Positions 9,112 to 18,959 of a stretch of DNA of 22,500 nt are shown here, in pieces. Every line of letters starts with the position of its first letter. Within the stretch, counting starts at the first letter, position 1. Position numbers and translations under genes: made by a program. Source of the stretch: Tubiluchus corallicola (taxonomy: Eukaryota > Priapulida > Priapulimorpha > Priapulimorphida > Tubiluchidae); assembly GCA_030141605.1 (NCBI GenBank), contig JAQGDQ010000477.1, positions 52,501-75,000 of the forward strand, read 5' to 3'. Under the pieces are notes generated by a model. That model made no database searches, was not told where the DNA came from, and was given only the letters and a program-made list of their open reading frames with translations.

Positions 9112-10195
9112 ATGTAAAGAGCAGGTCATTTGTACCGGACAGTGGTCAAGTGGATCACGTGACCTCTCTTTTCTTTTCCGTCACTTTTTACGATCTTGCC
9201 ATATTACTAATCTATATTTTAAAAGGAACTGTTCCAAAGAATATTGACTTTTTTTGAAAAGTACTGTGCTTAAGTACACAAAATGAGTTAGTACTGTGCT
9301 TAAGTACACATAATGAGTTAGTACCGTGCCTAAGTACACAAAATGAGTTATTACCGTGCTTAAGTACACAAAATGAGTTATTATCGTGCCTAAGTACACA
9401 AAATGAGTTATTACCGTGCATAAGTACACATAATGAGTTATTACCGTGCATAAGTACACAAAATGAGTTATTACCGTGCTTAAGTACACAAAATGAGTTA
9501 TTATCGTGCCTAAGTACACAAAATGAGTTATTACCGTGCATAAGTACACATAATGAGTTATTACCGTGCATAAGTACACAAAATGAGTTATTACCGTGCT
9601 TAAGTACACAAAATGAGTTATTATCGTGCCTAAGTACACAAAATGAGTTATTACCGTGCATAAGTACACATAATGAGTTATTACCGTGCATAAGTACACA
9701 AAATGAGTTAGTACCGTTCTTAAGTACACAAAATGTGTTAGTACTGTGCTTAAGTACACAAAATGAGTTAGTACCGTTCTTAAGTACACAAAATGAGTTA
9801 GTACCGTTCTTAAGTACATAAAATGAGTTAGTACCGTTCTTAAGTACACAAAATGAGTTAGTACTGTGCTTAAGTACACAAAATGAGTTAGTACTGTGCT
9901 TAAGTACACAAAATGAGTTAAAACTGAAATATGCTAGAGATGCTGCAATACATAAATAAGACTTCGGTGACTGTGTACATCTACCTAAAGATTAATTTCC
10001 AATCTTTACAGGTGCATTACATTCCAAAAAACTTAAAACCTATTAAACGAAATTATGAATGCATTATGGAATAAACATGATAAATAGCTCAATCGATGGC
10101 CCAGTTACAAACATGCAAGAAACCTTTGAAACTTGATTGTTCTCAGGAAATTGAATTATATAAAATTTGATTTCGAGTACCTAGTTACAAAAATG
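9112..10195 (+). repeat. Left arm of a long inverted repeat
   Basis: The arm aligns in order with the reverse complement of 10490-10940. Anchors include ATGTAAAGAGCAGGT, AAGTGGATCACGTGACC, AAAGAATATT, ACGAAATTATGAA, TATGGAATAA and AATTATATAAAATTTG. Identity looks to be roughly 75-85% by eye. The left arm is about 1,081 bp against about 447 bp for the right. The excess is accounted for by the 30-bp array at 9261-9920. The outer limit may extend towards 9080, but similarity fades. Confidence 0.85.
9261..9920. repeat. 30-bp minisatellite, 22 units
   Basis: TAAGTACACA starts every unit at 9271 + 30n up to 9901, preceded by a leading GTACTGTGCT at 9261. There are no indels. A higher-order 120-bp block (four units, distinguished by TTACCGTGCT, TTATCGTGCC, TTACCGTGCA and TAATGAG variants) repeats at 9361, 9481 and 9601 with differences only at the last end, and half a block precedes it. 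The minus strand is open in two frames because 30 is a multiple of 3; the resulting decapeptide repeats are not taken as a gene. Confidence 0.97.
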
Positions 10196-10489
10196 ATTAA
10201 ATGTACTCAGGAAGATCCAAGTTGATAGACGCTTATCAAAGGCTTTACTTCGGTAGAATTTGTGGGTGGTCACAAAATGTGCTGCCTTTTTTTGCAAGGA
10301 CGATGGAAATTCCTGCCACCCTTCAAATTTTCTGCGTTCTACAAATGATAACTGTTTTACTTACTGTACATATTATCTAGCATTCTGTAAAAAGTTCCCA
10401 TGACGACCTTTCTTATAACAAGAACAGAAGTGTCCTCGTTTTCTTTCAACCAATTTTCTACAATCACTTTTTATGACTAGTTTTCTAGC
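10196..10489. other. Spacer between the inverted-repeat arms
   Basis: About 295 bp with no detectable pairing to itself beyond short motifs (GGGTGG near 10264 and CCACCC near 10316). No open frame or transposase is visible. Confidence 0.6.
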
Positions 10490-10940
10490 CACTTTGTAAC
10501 TGGGCACTCATAACCAAATTTTATATAATTGAATTTTCTAAGAATATTCAAGTTTCTAGGTTTTCTTGTATTCTTGTAACTGGGTCACCGATTGCGCTAT
10601 TCCTCATCCTTATTCCATAATCCTTTCATAATTTCGTTTGATGGTTTTAAGTTTTTGGGATTTAATGCACTTTTTAGGACTGTATTTAAATCTTTAGGAC
10701 GACAAAATATAGACAGTAAGTTTGCTTATGTATCGTAGCAACTCTAACATACTTCAATTTTAACATATTTCGCATACTTAAGTACAATACTTTTCATAAA
10801 AAGCGAATATTCTTTGTCAAAAGTTTCTTTCAAAGTATGGGTAATATTTCAAGCAAATTGGAAAGAGGTGAAGTGATGAAAGGGAAGGTCACGTGATCCA
10901 CTTGGCCACTCTTCGCTACAAATTACCTGCTCTTTACATT
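10490..10940 (-). repeat. Right arm of the long inverted repeat, single 30-bp unit
   Basis: The reverse complement matches the left arm throughout. It contains one unit of the 30-bp repeat at 10761-10790 (minus-strand reading GTATTGTACT, TAAGTATGCG, AAATATGTTA), in exactly the position where the left arm carries 22. CCCAGTTACAA-type motifs occur at 10495-10504 and about 10575-10585 (as TTGTAACTGGG), and their partners are at about 10100 and 10180 in the left arm. Confidence 0.85.
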
Positions 10941-11643
10941 CACATCGCAAACACAGCGGAATTTGAATAAAATACCCGGCTTTACCTGAGTAAGAAAGCT
11001 CACCACCATTAACCCATTCATCCCGAGTCAAGTGAAATCGATCAGCAAATCATGAATACTTTAACAAGCCATGATTGCTGACGGTAAACCGAGTTAGCAA
11101 GTGTTGCTCATGGCTAGAGGCACAAGCGAAAACTCTCAGACAACTTATGACAAGCATTTCCGGTAGTTTTCGCTTTCTGAAGATCTAGATAAGGATTTTA
11201 AAAGGAAACAAGGTACCTAGTTAAAGAAAATTCAACGTGTCCTTAGGGAAAATTATACTCGGCGCACAGCTGTGAGCAGGTGTGCTAAGGACTTTTGCTC
11301 ACGCCCCATTGTAAACTGTTCGAACCAGTTTCAAAAAATAGCCGGATTTCACAAATTCGGCAAACTATTCCGTATCGCACACGTAGATAATCTGTCCGAA
11401 AAACTGCTGATTGTCAACAAACGAGCACAATATTAGCTTGATATGAGGAGGCATATAATTTGGCTTAGTTTTGGACGACAATGCCACATTTCATTGCTGA
11501 AACAACGAAGCTAATAAAAAAAATCGTTCCGTTTTCCCGTGTTCGTTGTATGGTACCTGTGGCTAGTCTGGTCGACGCGCATGCGCTGTGAAGCGCAGAA
11601 ATCATTTTTTATGAAAACTTGAAAACAAAAAGGCAGAACAATC
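10941..11643. other. Unassigned sequence
   Basis: No gene or array was recognised. A 60-codon minus-strand frame at 10849-11031 overlaps the inverted repeat arm and has no family resemblance. Confidence 0.45.
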
Positions 11644-11683
11644 ATGAATTACAGTAATGATGGTGATGATGATGATGGTGATG

Positions 11684-11766
<83 letters not shown>

Positions 11767-11872
11767 GATGGTGATGCTGATGAAGATGATGATAATGATG
11801 ATGATGATGAAGATGATGATGATGATGATGATGATGAAGATGATAATGAATTGAATTCAATATGTGTATAAT
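11644..11872. repeat. GAT array 1 with conserved flanks
   Basis: The array starts with ATGAATTACAGTAATGATG and ends with GAATTGAATTCAATAT plus GTGTATAAT (11848-11872). The same flanks bound arrays 2 and 3. The Asp-, Met- and His-rich frames are artefacts of (GAT)n. Confidence 0.95.
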
Positions 11873-12386
11873 ATATGATCGCTGTAGGACTAATGTCAAA
11901 GCAATTTTAATTATTTCCTATACCATATGGGTTATCCAGGTGATAATATGTGTGAGTGTTTAGAGGGGAGGTAAACCGCAACTTCATCTGCTGTTTGAAT
12001 GTAAATTAGTAAATCGCATTAAAAGGGAAAATTTTGTAAGTGTTTTACACCATCCGGTTGTTAAATATAATTATATTAATTATATTAACTTGCCGAGATA
12101 ATTTGATGCTAATTAATTGTGTTAATATTTTGTTAGATAATTTTCTTTGGTCACTAATCTAACGGGAATTAAATAAGTTAGGTAATTGATACCAATGTTA
12201 GTCATGCACGATTATAATACAATACCAGCATAGAATTTCTTAAAAATGACGTGTAAATACTATTAAGTGTATAGTTGTTGTAGTTGCAGGTAATTAGTAG
12301 AGTTAGTGTTTTGTGCGTTTGTGTACGTGTAGCACTTTATGTTTCTTAATGAACTATATGGTGATTTTAGTGCTAAAATAAAAGGT
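11873..12386 (+). mobile_element. Decayed non-LTR retrotransposon 3' end between duplicated flanks
   Basis: A 514-bp segment lies between two copies of the 25-bp GAATTGAATTC-containing flank (11848-11872 and 12387-12411). Its first half encodes a frameshifted reverse-transcriptase tail (see the pseudogene entry). Its second half is AT-rich, 3'-UTR-like, and ends in AAAATAAAAGG followed by GAATTGAATTC, which resembles a polyadenylation signal plus short 3' repeats. It is probably a 5'-truncated LINE copy, either inserted within the composite repeat or itself the source of the GAT-tailed 3' end. Confidence 0.5.
11942..12162 (+). pseudogene. Frameshifted reverse-transcriptase C-terminus
   Basis: Three frames must be combined. 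Codons from 11942 give a Cys-x-Cys pair (11951 and 11957) and then stop at 11972. Codons from 11976 to 12098 give HLLFEC (His at 11985, Cys at 12000) followed by a basic stretch. Codons from 12094 give a hydrophobic, Asn-rich tail ending FLWSLI at the stop 12160-12162. Allowing a single +1 shift, the spacing is Cys-x-Cys-x8-His-x4-Cys, identical to the cluster in the fragment at 893-1221. That agreement is the main support. The two proteins are otherwise clearly different, so this is another family or an old copy. It is inactive. Confidence 0.55.
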
Positions 12387-12456
12387 GAATTGAATTCAAT
12401 ATATGTATAATGAATTACAGTAATGATGGTGATGATGATGGTGATGATGATGATGG

Positions 12457-12520
<64 letters not shown>

Positions 12521-12548
12521 GATGATGATGGTAATGATGGTGATGATC

Positions 12549-12622
<74 letters not shown>

Positions 12623-12644
12623 TTTAATTCAATATATGTATAAT
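12387..12644. repeat. GAT array 2 with conserved flanks
   Basis: The left flank is GAATTGAATTCAATAT plus ATGTATAAT (12387-12411), then ATGAATTACAGTAATGATG, then (GAT)n with a few GGT interruptions to 12619. The right flank GAATTTAATTCAATATATG starts at 12620. Confidence 0.95.
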
Positions 12645-12690
12645 GAATTACAGTAATGATGATGATGATGATGATGGTGATGATGATGTA

Positions 12691-12774
<84 letters not shown>
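12620..12774. repeat. GAT array 3
   Basis: It starts with the same flank and ATGAATTACAGTAATGATG (12643), followed by (GAT)n to 12774, and exits into TAGTACC without the right-hand flank. The distance between the flanks of arrays 2 and 3 is 233 bp. Confidence 0.95.
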
Positions 12775-13514
12775 TAGTACCTACTTAGCGAATTTAGTAC
12801 CGAAGTTATGACTAAACTCGGTGCAGTTTTCATATAATTAGCAAGACTAGGTGTGAAATACCACCATTATTGTTCATGATAGTTAATCTGCGAAACGTGA
12901 GCGAATATTCTCCTGAATTTACATAAGTGAAGCAGCTGTGACAGAATGTGACACAACTACATACAGACATACTGTGTCTATGATTCTCGGATGCTGCAGG
13001 CTCTGAGTGAGGATGTTTTAGTAAAAGAAAAACAACTTTATCCGCTCTGCCTCCATCTAACTAGTTAATTATGCAACTTTGTTTCTTCCTAATTTACCTA
13101 TCTCTTGATATGCACATCATAGACTCATTCAAATCATACAATTACTTCTTAATTAAGTTTATGGTCCTAAACAGGACAATTTCTTCTTCTAACTAACTTC
13201 TGGTAATTGCGGCATTAATTCTTGCTATTAGAATTTCATCGTGTGTGATCTAATAACTTATTTTTACAATTAAAAAGCCATAAGATCTTCCCTACACCAA
13301 TATTAATTACATATTCATAAATATAATTATAATAAAATCATAAAAAAGACAAAAACGAGTATCGCAATAACAACAACAGCAAAAGCAGGTACGCTAGTGA
13401 ATATGCAGTTACCACTTCCATTCTTGAAAAGCTTGAAAGGAAAGTGAATTTTAATGTATATCCCAACAAAACTACACACAAAGTTACTTTTCTTAAAACT
13501 GTTTCATAAACTTG
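12775..13514. other. Unassigned AT-rich sequence
   Basis: No gene or array was recognised. The composition is strongly AT-rich from 13060 to 13350. Confidence 0.45.
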
Positions 13515-13905
13515 CGCAATTACAAAGAAAAATTCTCAGTAATTTAAAATGTTAAAATGGCAAACATCACTGACTCACCTTCCCAGTGTGCACTACTGAC
13601 TCACCAAAAAACGTTTTTTTGATCTTACTGACAGGACAAAGTAATTCATACTTTTGCATAATTAGCAAAACATGTACCACGAATACTCTGATTATTTTTT
13701 CGAACATTTCGCAACGATATCTAAACTTTTTTCAAACGAAATCGTTAAAATAGCTGCACCTAACGATCTTCATGGGAGTTTAAATTTACAACTTTTATAC
13801 AGCGTTGCTGTTAATACAAGCTCTATATGCAATAAGACAGCAGTGAATAAGTAATACAGAATTTCAAGACAATTTTTATCTTTATGCAAATAAAGGAAGG
13901 ACTTT
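13515..13905 (-). repeat. Dispersed repeat, copy B (inverted relative to copy A)
   Basis: The reverse complement aligns with 1341-1705. On the plus strand the two TGACTCA heptamers are at 13571-13577 and 13597-13603, with the same 26-bp spacing as copy A. AGCGTTGCTGTTAATACAAG at 13801 matches the AGCAACGCTGT block of A. The 61-codon plus-strand frame at 13672-13854 is not conserved in A and is not supported. Confidence 0.75.
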
Positions 13906-15100
13906 AAAGATGTACGGTGGTGACTATGGTCGAAGTAAGTTACGTGTTGTGCTAAATTTTGCTAATGAAAAACACACTAGAGTTTTTTCATACAATTTCA
14001 TGATGATTAATTTTTCGAAACTGATCGAATATAAATCAACAAAGCACACGTCTTAATGTCGACAGCTGAGTTTTGGACTGACTATACAAAATACGCACCC
14101 TGGTGGTCTGTAAAGTGTGTCTTTACAAAGTGCCCAACCGCGCATACACAAGTAGTACGTTGAAGATGACAACGTCTTTGATATTTCAATCAAATTTAAA
14201 CCCGCACGAGACATTGGCAGCTCAGCGCTTTGGAAAAACTGTGAGGATCGGAATGCGTCTCAGGGAATCGTACGAAGGTCTCGTAAATTTTAATAGCCGC
14301 CCATCTTTTAGATACATAGATAGCCCGCGGCATTTGCCCAATAACTGCGACGCGTGCATTCGAAAAAAACGTAACTGCTTCCTGTCTCAGCGTGAGATCT
14401 TAAAATTTCTATGCCTCTGTCAGCAATCAAGACGTCTTCCACGTCTCGTCTCATTTATTCGACTTCATCAGTTTTTTACCACACGCCTTTGACTGGTGCA
14501 GAGCCGCAAGAAGGATGGGACACAATACGATGCTGCCCTTTCTCTCCCCTCTTCCAGGTTTCTACCACCTGCAAGTCGAGTTTTCTATACCGTCTGCGTG
14601 TTTCAAAGCAACCGGGTTAAGGCTATTTTCAAGCCTTTCTTCTGGTGCAAACTGTTTTTCTGAAAATCATCTTTGGAAAGTTACAAAAGAAGATAAACGT
14701 GTCGATCTTAAGACAGCTACGTAAAAATGGAAGTTTATTTTTCTTGTACCGAGCAGATCTTCGCTTGCTTACATAATGTTGATGCCACAGCGGAGAGGAA
14801 ACCCAATAAGTGGATCTGGTGGAGCTTTGAAACCATGTACAAACTATGACGTGACGTACACATGGGTCAACGAAATAATTACATGTATGTGGTATCTAAG
14901 CCTTTCAAACATTTGAAAATATATGAACATATTTACTTTTACATAATCCAAACTTTAGTTTTATGTAACCGTGAGATTCATTGGTCAAAATCGAAGCTAA
15001 AAACTGCATCTATTTTTTTTTGTTCCTCTATTTTTTTAATGACATATTTGTCATCTTTCACTTTTTCATTATCTACTTTTTTCTCTCTTTTTGGTAGTTC
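13906..15100. other. Unassigned sequence with one 129-codon frame
   Basis: A plus-strand frame runs 14103-14492 but begins at GTG and shows no domain I recognise; a CxxC-like NCDAC-x5-NC stretch sits near its end. A polypyrimidine tract ending in CAG at about 14537-14556 could act as a splice acceptor, but the downstream frame has no recognisable product. I record this as the least unlikely place for an unrecognised exon, with low confidence. Confidence 0.3.
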
Positions 15101-15416
15101 ATTGTCGTTATCGTCAACATCATTATCATCGTCATCATCATCATCATTATCATCATCACCAACATCAACACCATCGTCATCGTCATCGATATTCTTATCA
15201 CCACCATCAACAACACCGTGATCATCATCATCATCACCGACATCATCATCGCCGTCATCGTCACTGTCATCACATCGTCACCATCAGCACCACGATCACC
15301 ATCATCTTCACCATGATCATCATCAACACCGCCATCATCAACATCATCATCATCGTCGTCATTGTCTTCATCATTGTTATCGACATTATCGTCGCCATCG
15401 CTGTCGTCATCATCAT
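15101..15416. repeat. Degenerate trinucleotide array (TCA/TCG/ACC)
   Basis: About 315 bp of imperfect ATC-family triplets with frequent CGT and CAC interruptions. Both strands stay open (His/Ser-rich, or Asp- and Met-rich), which is expected of the array. Confidence 0.93.
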
Positions 15417-15659
15417 AAGCAGTTACTAAAGAGCTAGCATTTTTACACATCGCATTTACTGATGACATTTCCATTAGTTTTCCTTTAATCAACTCAGATA
15501 CATAAAAAAAATTAATTACAATAAATTTCTTTTCCACGGCGTTTGATTCCAACTTTTCTCATTCCAGCATTCGAACTCTGCTTGCTACCGCCATGCATAA
15601 AGTGCTATCAGCTTAATATTTGTAATTTTAACGTTAAAATTATTATCCTGTTATCACGC

Positions 15660-15700
15660 CTGCCGAGGCAGGAGGTCTCAGGTTCGAATCCACAAAATCG
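15660..15700 (+). repeat. Possible tRNA-derived SINE remnant (B-box)
   Basis: GGTTCGAATCC at 15681-15691 is a perfect RNA polymerase III B-box. CCTGCCGAGGCAGG just upstream could form a 5-bp anticodon-like stem. No convincing A-box, acceptor stem or T-stem beyond two pairs is present, so it is not a tRNA gene; an eroded tRNA-derived SINE is the likeliest source. Confidence 0.3.
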
Positions 15701-16910
15701 TTTGCTTTTTGCAAAAATTCGGCATGGTTACGAGGCTGCAAAGGGACGGTTTGAATAGGAAACTATTTTCGTCGATTTTGCAACTTTGATGTAGCGAGGT
15801 GACCAGGTTAATTGATGAAGTTACCAATGGATATAATGTTTTAATTGATCATGAGAAATGGCGGTCAACACTCGGCCATAGTAACGTGATCATGAAGAAT
15901 TGCTGTGTCACTTTGGTCTTCTAATCCACTACATCATTATCTATGTCCGCCATAGAAAAACTACGCTCAAACATCTGCCTAATGAATTTCCGTAGAAATT
16001 ACTGCCTTCATTTACGTTTCTTCATTCGGCATCTATTTCTCACAGCGTCCTTCCATGATCGTAATTAGTGAGAATGTTCTCCGGACCTCACAGCACATTG
16101 GACACCTGCGTGAGTATCCTTCCCAGGGTCTGGCACCCGTACCAGCATGATGTGGGCTGACCGTTATTCAAATGCCATTCAATGCTTGCTATGCATGCAT
16201 GTATATTTTCCGTCGATTCTTTTTTTACAAATGAGCAAACTGCCCGCCACATCCGGATGATTTAACGATAAAAGCGGAAAGCCTGCAGCTAAGCAGCTAA
16301 ACCTCTGCAAATTCAAATATCCGTTTACCTGGTCCGAAAAAAATCTGTCAATTTAAGAGCTTAATCTAGCCGTTTTAATGTCAAACGTTTCACCGACATG
16401 TTAGATCTTGCAGCGGTGACTTTGAGTCCAGTTTAACAATCTTAGACGAATTTATCACGAATAAATTAGTTTCTTCTTGTAATCTGTATCTACCCCAGGC
16501 AAAACAGGTCAGGACCACCAATAAATAATGTGGACAGAAGGAATGAATTACCAGCCTTGGCGAATTTTAGTAATTTAAAAAACGACATCAGATCGATGCA
16601 AGCGGTAACTTTTTACACATTGGCTATCTGATTGCAGTAAATTTATATAGCCGTTGATTCACCGAAGGCTCTGTCGTGTAAAATTGGCCGTAGATTCGCC
16701 CCGCCACTTTGAATAGAACTCATCAATGAAACTCGTCATATGTATATTTGCGTGCGAAGTTGTTTAGACGCACCCGCAAGCGCAATATGACGTACAACCT
16801 TCGCCCGTTTTCTTACCTTGACGATAATTAGCATTCGACCAGCGGCAAGCAAAGCACGTGGCAAGCCATCAAATTGCGGCAGATGTTCAACACGCATTCC
16901 CTAGTCGGCG
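15701..16910. other. Unassigned sequence
   Basis: No gene or array was recognised. GCCGTTGATTC recurs at 16650-16660. Confidence 0.45.
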
Positions 16911-16976
16911 GGACGTTGCTTTCTTGTTGCCACCAGGCGGCGGGATGTGCGCACGTTGCTTTCTTGTTGCCACCGG
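16911..16976. repeat. 40-bp tandem duplication
   Basis: ACGTTGCTTTCTTGTTGCCA (followed by CC) occurs at 16913-16934 and 16953-16974, in a locally GC-rich segment containing GGCGGGA twice. Confidence 0.9.
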
Positions 16977-17133
16977 GGGACGTAAAATGAGAAAAATTAA
17001 AGGAGCCGAATGAACACAAGGTGGATGTGCAGTTCAAATGCTTATAAATCTCCCGAAACGTAACATTAATGCTTCTGTTTAAAGTCTGTTTTAGGCCAAA
17101 GAGCTGAACTTACGTAACTTTAAAATTTATCAT

Positions 17134-17562
17134 GACATTATCGCCAGCATCAGGATCATTATCATCGTCATCGTCATTATCATCATCACCATTATCAACA
17201 ACAACAACAACAACATCATCATCATCATCGTCATCGTCGTCATCATCACCATCGCTGTCGTCATCGTTGCAGTCAATATCATTGCCTGATCGTCATCATT
17301 ATTATCATTGTTATCATCATCATCATCATCGTCATCATCATCGTCGTCGTCGTCACCATCAGCATCATCACCATTATCAACAACAACAACAACATCATCA
17401 TCATCAACGTCGTCGTCATCGTCATCATCATCAACATCGCTGTCGTCATCGTTGCAGTCAATATCATTGCCTGATCGTCATCATTATTATCATTGTTATC
17501 ATCATCATCATCAACATTATCGTCATCATCGTCGTCGTCATCAACATCAGCAACATCAAACA
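17134..17562. repeat. Degenerate trinucleotide array with an internal 182-185-bp duplication
   Basis: CAT/CAA/CGT triplets dominate. A non-triplet marker, ATCGCTGTCG followed by TTGCAGTCAATATC and TTGCCTGATCG, occurs at 17251 and again at 17436. The CATCATCACCATTATCAAC block precedes it at 17181 and 17363. The offset shrinks to 182 bp because the ACA run differs by one unit. The Ser- and His-rich frames are artefacts. Confidence 0.93.
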
Positions 17563-17884
17563 AGAGAGACTAGAAAATTCTAAGCATTTTATAGATAACC
17601 AAAGTGACTAATGAGCAAACTTCTTAAATTTTATTTTGTTTCTGTCGTTTGCAGCTACAACTGATGAATGAATTGGTCAGCACATTCATGTATTTTGGTA
17701 TTCCCGCCTCCAATGTATCTTCTACAACCTATGTATGTTTAAATGAAGATGCTTTGAATGAAAACTATGAATTTTTAACGATGAAAGTGAACAGGCTTCA
17801 GAACGTATGAACTTTTCTATTGACAATATGTTCATTTAGTTTGCTTACATATTGTGTATTCAAAATTACTTAGTTAATAGAATT
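17563..17884. other. Unassigned AT-rich sequence
   Basis: No gene or repeat was recognised. Confidence 0.45.
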
Positions 17885-18145
17885 CACTTGGCATATACAT
17901 TACATTACAATGACATACATACAGCAAAACTACAACAAAATACAAAAGTACAAAACTATTACATTACAGGTAAAGTAGGCAAAAAACGCGCAACAAATAG
18001 CAAATATATATAATTTTAGTATATATACAGTTAGATATAATAAACAATATTGTCGATATTTACATTTTAGTACTATTTATTCTTTTTTAAAACTATTAAA
18101 AATGTAATTGACGGCTGTTTTGGTTATATGGCAGTCGCTAGCCAC
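17885..18145 (-). mobile_element. Possible non-LTR retrotransposon 3' end
   Basis: Read on the minus strand, codons from 18133 to 18080 give CHITKTAVNYIFNSFKKE followed by TAA (18077-18079). This resembles the terminal helix of many animal LINE polyproteins. About 190 bp of AT-rich sequence follows, with an AATAAA at about 18075 and terminal TGTAATGTAATG repeats near 17900, a common style of LINE 3' end. The upstream side meets a C12 run at 18145-18156. With only 18 codons, the call is weak. Confidence 0.3.
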
Positions 18146-18193
18146 CCCCCCCCCCCAATGCGAATTTTCATTTTTCGTTTTCGTTTTCGTTCA
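18145..18193. repeat. C12 run and short CGTTTT repeat
   Basis: C12 lies at 18145-18156 and three CGTTTT units at about 18175-18193. Another C10 run lies at 21443-21452. Confidence 0.9.
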
Positions 18194-18959
18194 AGTTAAC
18201 GAAATTGCTCTTGATGACTGTTATATCAAAATAAAAAGTTTGTCTTGACCGGTTGTAGAAGCAATAAAACAAAAAATGAATTTCGTCATCTACCTGTGAC
18301 ATGCATGTGACATAAAGTGACGTTCACACCTGTTTGCTTAAATTAAAACACTATTTACATGCAATGTCCTGACTTTTGTCAGTCCAACTAAATAATTAAT
18401 AACTAATATAGATCAGTTCGATGGAGCGTTTTATAGTGAGAGGGGGGCAATAAAAACGCCATCACGCCCCACCTCAGTAACAGCTGCTGTCTCTTTAACA
18501 CATGGCGACTACTCAAAGAAGCAAACATTCTCGAAAATTTATGGAACTTTCTACCTGTTAGTAGACATAGCAGAGTTTTAGATACACCGGTTGCTTCCAT
18601 TGTGGCAGGTATGTTGTCTCTCTATCGAGATGCATCCAAGCACGCATCCGGCTGGTTGAGAACGTTCGCACGCCTTGCCATCTTAAGAAATCCAAAGATC
18701 GTCCCAAGTGAAACAGGTGGTTAAGGAAAACGCTTACTTGTTCTTTCTTAGCTTCTGTTGGCAGGCGTCTGAACTATTTTCAGTCTTCCTGTCTTGGATA
18801 GACAAGCACGTTGGAATATATCACTACCTGACTTACCTTACTTTACCTATAAACACCCACGTGTTTGTAATAAAGTAATAAATTGTAATAAAATTGTAAG
18901 TAATGAATTACTTACTTGTGTGTTATTTTTATATGAAGTTGAGTAAAATTGTGAGCAGG
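18194..18959. other. Unassigned sequence
   Basis: No gene was recognised; the minus-strand frame at 18403-18600 has no family match. A short GACTTACCTTACTTTACC motif at 18829-18846 matches the pentanucleotide array that begins 1.7 kb downstream. Confidence 0.45.

Noticed and set aside
9181-9909. 242-codon minus-strand open frame with a ten-residue repeat
   Set aside because: The frame comes directly from the 30-bp array, since 30 is a multiple of 3, and a second minus frame is open too. The longer frame starts at GTG, and there is no non-repetitive domain.
9112-10940. Autonomous DNA transposon with long terminal inverted repeats
   Set aside because: The 295-bp spacer holds no open frame, there is no transposase, and no target-site duplication was found at the arm ends. 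A non-autonomous foldback element remains possible but is not demonstrated.
11644-12656. Poly-Asp or poly-Met proteins starting MNYSNDG
   Set aside because: The shared start and end peptides come from the duplicated non-coding flanks of the GAT arrays, and all three frames are low-complexity.
14103-14492. 129-codon plus-strand frame as a gene
   Set aside because: It starts with GTG, shows no recognised domain, and I could find no compelling splice context. It is kept only as a note in the region entry.
15073-15552. Asp-rich minus-strand 159-codon frame
   Set aside because: It is generated by the degenerate triplet array and changes character as soon as it leaves the array.
15660-15730. Functional tRNA gene
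   Set aside because: Only the B-box is good. There is no A-box, the T-stem is two pairs, and the acceptor stem does not close.
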